Program-made: the position numbers and the translations under genes | Source of the DNA: Streptomyces fulvoviolaceus | GTDB lineage: Bacteria; Actinomycetota; Actinomycetes; Streptomycetales; Streptomycetaceae | NCBI RefSeq assembly: GCF_000718165.1 | Contig: NZ_JOEY01000041.1 | Span: forward strand, 34,197 to 98,196 | DNA length: 64,000 bases | Reading direction: 5' to 3' | Shown here: positions 60,564-64,000 of the stretch, one piece after another | How the letters are laid out: each line of letters begins with the position of its first letter | Numbering within the stretch: the first letter of the stretch is position 1 | Notes under the pieces: generated by a model | Databases searched by the model: none | What the model was told of the DNA's origin: nothing | Seen by the model: only the letters and a program-made list of their open reading frames with translations

Positions 60564-60690
60564 CCTTTACTATTGGGGGACCATCATGGTCCCCCGATGA
60601 AAGGTGTGAGCGTCCGCCCATGGGCGAGCCTCCCAGTACGCGACATCGCGCGATCCTCCCTGCCCTGTCCGATCATGGGACGGAGGTGAC
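60564..60690 (+). promoter_or_regulatory. Structured leader before the CNNM genes
   Basis: A long hairpin (60564-60604) pairs CCTTT...TTGGGGGACC with GGTCCCCCGA...AAAGG. After it come CGCCCATGGGCG (60615-60626, perfect palindrome), GCGACATCGC, and GTCCGATCATGGGAC next to the GGAGGTGA ribosome site. The close stacking of stems up to the start codon suggests an attenuator or metal-sensing leader. It does not match the M-box consensus I know. Confidence 0.5.
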
Positions 60691-60693
60691 CCG

Positions 60694-62028
60694 ATGACCG
60701 AAGTGCTCCTCCTGCTGGTGGCGATCCTGCTCTCACTCGCCTGTGGCGCCTTCGTCGCGGCGGAGTTCTCGCTGACCACCGTCGACCGCGGCCAGCTCGA
60801 ACGGGCCGTGGAGCGCGGCGAGCGGGGCGCGTCCGGCGCCCTGAAAGCCGTACGGAATCTGACGTTCCAGCTCTCCGGGGCGCAGCTCGGCATCACGGTC
60901 ACCAATCTGGTGGTCGGCATGCTCGCCGAGCCGTCGGTCGCCGCGCTGCTCTCGGGCCCCCTCGAATCGATGGGCATCTCACGCTCCACCGCGTCCTCGC
61001 TCGCGCTGGTGATCGGCACGGCCCTGTCGACGGTCGTCCTGATGGTCGTCGGCGAGCTCGTGCCCAAGAACTGGGCGATCTCCTCGCCGCTGGCCGTGGC
61101 CAAGCGGGTGGGCAACGCGCAGCGCTGGTTCAGCGCCGCCTTCCGCCCCTTCATCACGCACCTCAACAACACCGCCAACCGCGTGGTGCGCCTCTTCGGC
61201 CTGGAGCCCGCCGAGGAGCTGGCCTCCGCGCGCGGTCCCCAGGAACTGGCCGCCCTCGCCCGGCACTCCGCCAAGGCGGGTGCCCTGGAGGCGGACACCG
61301 CCGAGCTCTTCGTGCGGACCCTGAACCTGGCCGACCTGACCGCGGAGAACGTGATGACGCCGCGCGTGCAGGTCATCGCCCTCGACGTGCAGGCGACCTG
61401 CGAGGACGTGGCGAACGCGACGCGGGCGACCGGCCTTTCCCGGTTCCCGGTCTACCGCGGCAACCTCGACTCGGTCGTCGGCACCGCGCACATCAAGGAC
61501 GTCCTGGCGGTCGCCGCCGACCGCCGGACCCGCGTGCGCGTCTCCGAGCTGATGCGCGAACCGCTGCTGGTGCCGGAGTCGCTCACCGTCGACCGGCTGC
61601 TGGACCGGCTGTCCGGCAAGCGCACCATGGCCGTCGTCATCGACGAGTACGGCGGCACGGCGGGCGTGGCCACGCTGGAGGACATCGTCGAGGAGGTCGT
61701 CGGCGAGGTGCGGGACGAGCACGACCCGCACGAGACGCCCGACCTGGCGTCGGCGGGTACTGATGACGAGGGCCGGGCCCTCTTCTCCGCCGACGGCTCC
61801 GCCCGCACCGACCAGCTCGCACGCGTCGGACTCAGGGCGCCCGAGGGGCCGTACGAGACGCTGGCCGGTCTCGTGGCGACCGAGCTCGGCCGTATTCCCG
61901 CCGTCGGTGACCGGGTCGAGGTCGCGGGCTGGCAACTGGACGTGGTGGACGCGTCGGGTCGCAGGGCCGCACGCCTGCTGCTGCACGCGCCACTGCACGA
62001 GGAGACGACGGAAGGGGAGAGCAAGTGA
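60694..62028 (+). CDS. CNNM/CBS/CorC-domain membrane protein
   Basis: A 444-residue protein. The CNNM (DUF21) membrane domain occupies 1-190 (LLLLVAILLSLACGAFVAAE, QLSGAQLGITVTNLVVGMLA, MVVGELVPKNWAI). Two CBS domains lie at 205-330 (VMTPRVQVIALDVQATCEDV; MREPLLVPESLTVDRLL; DEYGGTAGVATLEDIVEEVV). The CorC_HlyC domain follows at 360-435. The family handles magnesium or cobalt efflux. It overlaps the second CNNM gene by 4 nt. GGAGGTGA precedes the ATG at 60694. Confidence 0.93.
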   Translation: MTEVLLLLVAILLSLACGAFVAAEFSLTTVDRGQLERAVERGERGASGALKAVRNLTFQLSGAQLGITVTNLVVGMLAEPSVAALLSGPLESMGISRSTASSLALVIGTALSTVVLMVVGELVPKNWAISSPLAVAKRVGNAQRWFSAAFRPFITHLNNTANRVVRLFGLEPAEELASARGPQELAALARHSAKAGALEADTAELFVRTLNLADLTAENVMTPRVQVIALDVQATCEDVANATRATGLSRFPVYRGNLDSVVGTAHIKDVLAVAADRRTRVRVSELMREPLLVPESLTVDRLLDRLSGKRTMAVVIDEYGGTAGVATLEDIVEEVVGEVRDEHDPHETPDLASAGTDDEGRALFSADGSARTDQLARVGLRAPEGPYETLAGLVATELGRIPAVGDRVEVAGWQLDVVDASGRRAARLLLHAPLHEETTEGESK

Positions 62029-63047
62029 CCGCCATCCAGTTGCTGATCGGTCTGGCGACCCTCGTCGTCAACGCCTTCTTCGTGGGCGCGGAGTTCGCGC
62101 TGATCTCCGTGCGCCGCAGCCAGATCGAGCAGTACGTCGAGAAAGGGGCGCAGGGCGACCGGCGTGCGAAGAGCGTGCTGTGGGGCTTGGAACACGTCTC
62201 CGCGCTGATGGCGGCCGCGCAGCTCGGCATCACGCTGTGCACGCTGGTCCTGGGTATCGTCGCCGAGCCGGCCATCGCTCATCTGCTGGAGCCGGTGTTC
62301 CATGCGGTGGGCGTGCCCAAGGGCGCGGGTCACGCGGTGTCCTTCGTGATCGCGCTGACCCTGGCGACGTATCTGCACATGCTGCTCGGCGAGATGGTGC
62401 CCAAGAACATCGCGCTGGCCGAGCCCGTGCGCAGCGCGCTACTGCTCGGCCCGCCGCTGGTCACTCTGTCCCGGGCACTGCGCCCGGTGATCTTCGCGAT
62501 CAACGCCTTCGCGAACGCCCTCCTGAAGCTGCTCAAGGTCGAGACCAAGGACGAGGTCGCGGCCACCTTCTCGGACGCCGAGCTGGCCCGGATCGTGCGG
62601 GACTCCAGTGAGGCCGGGCTGATCGACGACCGTGCGCAGGAGCGGCTGCGCGACGCGCTGGAGCTGGGGCGGCGGCCCGTACGGGATGTCGTGCTGCCCC
62701 TGGAACGTGTCGTCTACGCGCGCGTGGGCGTCACCCCGGAGCAGCTGGAACGGCTGTCGGCCGAGTCCGGGTTCTCCCGCTTCCCGGTGGTGGACGACGG
62801 GCGCCGCATCCTCGGCTATCTGCATGTGAAGGACGCGCTGGACGCCTCCCCACGCGACCTGCCGCTCCAGGTGCGGGACATGCGGCCGATCGCACGGGTT
62901 CGCGAGAGCACACCGCTGGACGACGTGCTCACGGCGATGCGCGGCAGCCGGACGCACGTCGCGGCCGTGCTCGGCGACGACGGGCGGCTGGCGGGGCTGG
63001 TGACCATGGAGGACGTACTGCAGGAGCTGTTCGGACAGCGGGCGTGA
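62025..63047 (+). CDS. CNNM/CBS protein lacking the CorC domain
   Basis: A 340-residue paralogue of the upstream protein. The CNNM domain is at 1-190 (ATLVVNAFFVGAEFALISVR, AAAQLGITLCTLVLGIVAEP, GEMVPKNIALAEP), with two CBS domains at 205-335 (DVVLPLERVVYARVGVTPEQ; LGYLHVKDALDASP; TMEDVLQELFGQ). It ends right after the second CBS, so the CorC_HlyC part is absent. The GTG at 62025 overlaps the upstream stop (GTGA), suggesting the two form a hetero-oligomer. Confidence 0.92.
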   Translation: MTAIQLLIGLATLVVNAFFVGAEFALISVRRSQIEQYVEKGAQGDRRAKSVLWGLEHVSALMAAAQLGITLCTLVLGIVAEPAIAHLLEPVFHAVGVPKGAGHAVSFVIALTLATYLHMLLGEMVPKNIALAEPVRSALLLGPPLVTLSRALRPVIFAINAFANALLKLLKVETKDEVAATFSDAELARIVRDSSEAGLIDDRAQERLRDALELGRRPVRDVVLPLERVVYARVGVTPEQLERLSAESGFSRFPVVDDGRRILGYLHVKDALDASPRDLPLQVRDMRPIARVRESTPLDDVLTAMRGSRTHVAAVLGDDGRLAGLVTMEDVLQELFGQRA

Positions 63048-63105
63048 GGGGCTGGTCGGCCCGACCGACCAACGGGTATGGGCCCGGGTTACCATCTTTT
63101 CCGCC

Positions 63106-63888
63106 ATGCAGAAGAAACCCACACACTCCAGCCTCGTCGCGGTCGGCGACTCCTTCACCGAGGGCATGTCGGACCTGCTCCCGGACGGTTCCTACCGGGG
63201 CTGGGCCGACCTGCTCGCCGGCCGGATGGCCGCCCACACGCCCGGCTTCCGGTACGCCAACCTCGCGGTACGCGGCAAGCTGATCCAGCAGATCGTCGAC
63301 GAGCAGATCGACGTGGCGGCGGCCATGGAGCCCGACGTGATCACGCTGGTCGGCGGGCTCAACGACACCCTGCGGCCCAAGTGCGACATGGGCCGCGTGC
63401 GCGAGCTGCTGACCGAGGCCGTGGAGCGGCTCGCCCCGTCCTGCAAGCAGCTCGTGCTGATGCGCAGCCCGGGCCGCCAGGGCCCGGTCCTGGAGCGCTT
63501 CCGGCCGCGCATGGAGGAGCTGTTCGTCTGCGTCGACGAGCTGGCGGAGAAGCACGGCGCGATCGTCGTCGACCTGTACGGCGCTCCGTCCCTCGGCGAT
63601 CCGCGCCTGTGGGACGTGGACCGGCTGCACCTGTCGGCCGAGGGCCACCGCCGCGTCGCCGAGGCCGTCTGGCAGACGCTCGGCTACGACCCCGAGGACA
63701 CGGAGTGGCGTACGCCGATCCCGGCCACGCTGCCGCCAGGGTTTGCCGCGCGGCGGGTCGCGGACGCGCGCTTCGCCCGGCAGCACCTGCTGCCGTGGAT
63801 CGGGCGGCGTCTGACGGGCCGGTCGTCGGGGGACGGTTTGCCGCCGAAGCGGCCTGAGCTGCTGCCGTACGAGGGTCCGTCGGGGTGA
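63106..63888 (+). CDS. SGNH/GDSL-family hydrolase
   Basis: A 260-residue esterase-type protein without a signal peptide. Block I is VAVGDSFTEG with S16; block III is VGGLNDTLRP with N86; block V is DVDRLHLSAEGH with Asp and His. It cleaves an ester of unknown kind in the cytoplasm. The C-terminal 60 residues (AARRVADARFARQHLLPWIG) are specific to this actinobacterial group. TACCAT (63087-63092) lies shortly before the ATG at 63106. The gene ends just before a repeat element. Confidence 0.88.
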   Translation: MQKKPTHSSLVAVGDSFTEGMSDLLPDGSYRGWADLLAGRMAAHTPGFRYANLAVRGKLIQQIVDEQIDVAAAMEPDVITLVGGLNDTLRPKCDMGRVRELLTEAVERLAPSCKQLVLMRSPGRQGPVLERFRPRMEELFVCVDELAEKHGAIVVDLYGAPSLGDPRLWDVDRLHLSAEGHRRVAEAVWQTLGYDPEDTEWRTPIPATLPPGFAARRVADARFARQHLLPWIGRRLTGRSSGDGLPPKRPELLPYEGPSG

Positions 63889-63902
63889 CCGTCCAGGTGT
63901 CT

Positions 63903-63980
63903 CGCCCCCGCCGCCCCTACCCGTCCCATCCTTCTGGGGCTCCGCCCCAGACCCCGCTCCTCAAACGCCGGAGGGGCTGG
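63903..63980. repeat. Composite hairpin repeat, family B copy 3
   Basis: CTCGCCCCCGCCGCCCC, then CTGGGGC-TCC-GCCCCAG (63934-63950), then CTCAAACGCCGGAGGGGCTG. The order matches the left half of 26948-27130. It follows the SGNH hydrolase gene and likely ends its transcript; the window stops 20 bp later. Confidence 0.8.
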
Positions 63981-64000
63981 ATTTTGCCGGCCGAGGCTGG

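Noticed and set aside
60564..60690. An M-box or yybP-ykoY riboswitch before the CNNM genes
   Set aside because: The conserved sequence blocks of these classes that I know are not present; only the hairpin-rich layout is similar. It was reported as an unidentified leader.

Overview
The window is a high-GC actinobacterial chromosome segment, almost certainly Streptomyces. The evidence is very strong third-position GC bias, GTG and TTG starts, 4-nt ATGA/GTGA gene overlaps, rare TTA codons, a WhiJ-type regulator/DUF397/ATPase trio, SpoIIE-type phosphatases and an rppA-CYP158A2-cupin pigment operon. Gene order resembles, from memory, the S. coelicolor region around SCO1200-SCO1265. No tRNA, rRNA, IS element, integrase, prophage or CRISPR array was seen. 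Most of it reads as core or semi-core chromosome with a few small accessory patches.

Layout. 1-6 kb: two small regulators, a thioredoxin-reductase-like flavoprotein, an ATP-dependent DNA ligase overlapping a NUDIX hydrolase, an aldehyde dehydrogenase and a leaderless small gene. 6-9.5 kb: rppA (THN synthase), CYP158A2-like P450 and momA-like cupin, which together make flaviolin-type pigment, followed by a YrhB-like gene. 9.5-16.6 kb: acyl-CoA dehydrogenase facing its TetR regulator, peptide deformylase facing murT-gatD (lipid II amidation), pfkA and a CtaG-like membrane protein. 16.6-24.2 kb: a PASTA lipoprotein next to a Ser/Thr kinase that has no PASTA and carries a TTA codon, a small membrane protein, then a minus-strand operon of LytTR regulator, DUF485-like protein, SSS symporter and LytS-like kinase. 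24.2-31 kb: Lrp-type regulator, amidinotransferase-family hydrolase and rocD, a large inverted repeat, and two SpoIIE phosphatases. 31-39.5 kb: acyltransferase, SDR protein, secreted tripeptidyl aminopeptidase and the urease operon ureABCFGD, with a repeat between ureF and ureG and a GlnR-like site before ureA.

39.5-46.6 kb: TetR regulator with twin operators and a membrane protein, orphan Phd antitoxin beside a ClpP paralogue, a c-di-AMP (ydaO-type) riboswitch before an NlpC/P60 hydrolase, a decayed LysR/LysE pair, and the ATPase/XRE-DUF5753/DUF397 trio whose XRE gene has a TTA codon. 46.6-53.4 kb: biotin genes bioF (divergent), bioB, bioA, bioD and a LAL-like LuxR regulator without its ATPase half. 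53.4-64 kb: secreted lipase, methyltransferase, Fic-like/RHH toxin-antitoxin pair, MacB-type ABC transporter, F420-type oxidoreductase, GNAT, a structured leader before two CNNM/CBS proteins, and an SGNH hydrolase.

Intergenic DNA carries two dispersed repeat families. One (5961 and 11553) is a short GC-rich element. The other (26948-27130, 36238-36335, 63903-63980) is a hairpin-rich composite element sharing the core CAAACGCCGGA; it forms a long palindrome at its first site and sits inside the urease operon at its second. The most notable signals are the split PASTA/kinase locus, the c-di-AMP riboswitch, the ydaO-unlike leader before the CNNM genes, the Cys/His tail on BioB, and the two TTA-containing regulatory genes.
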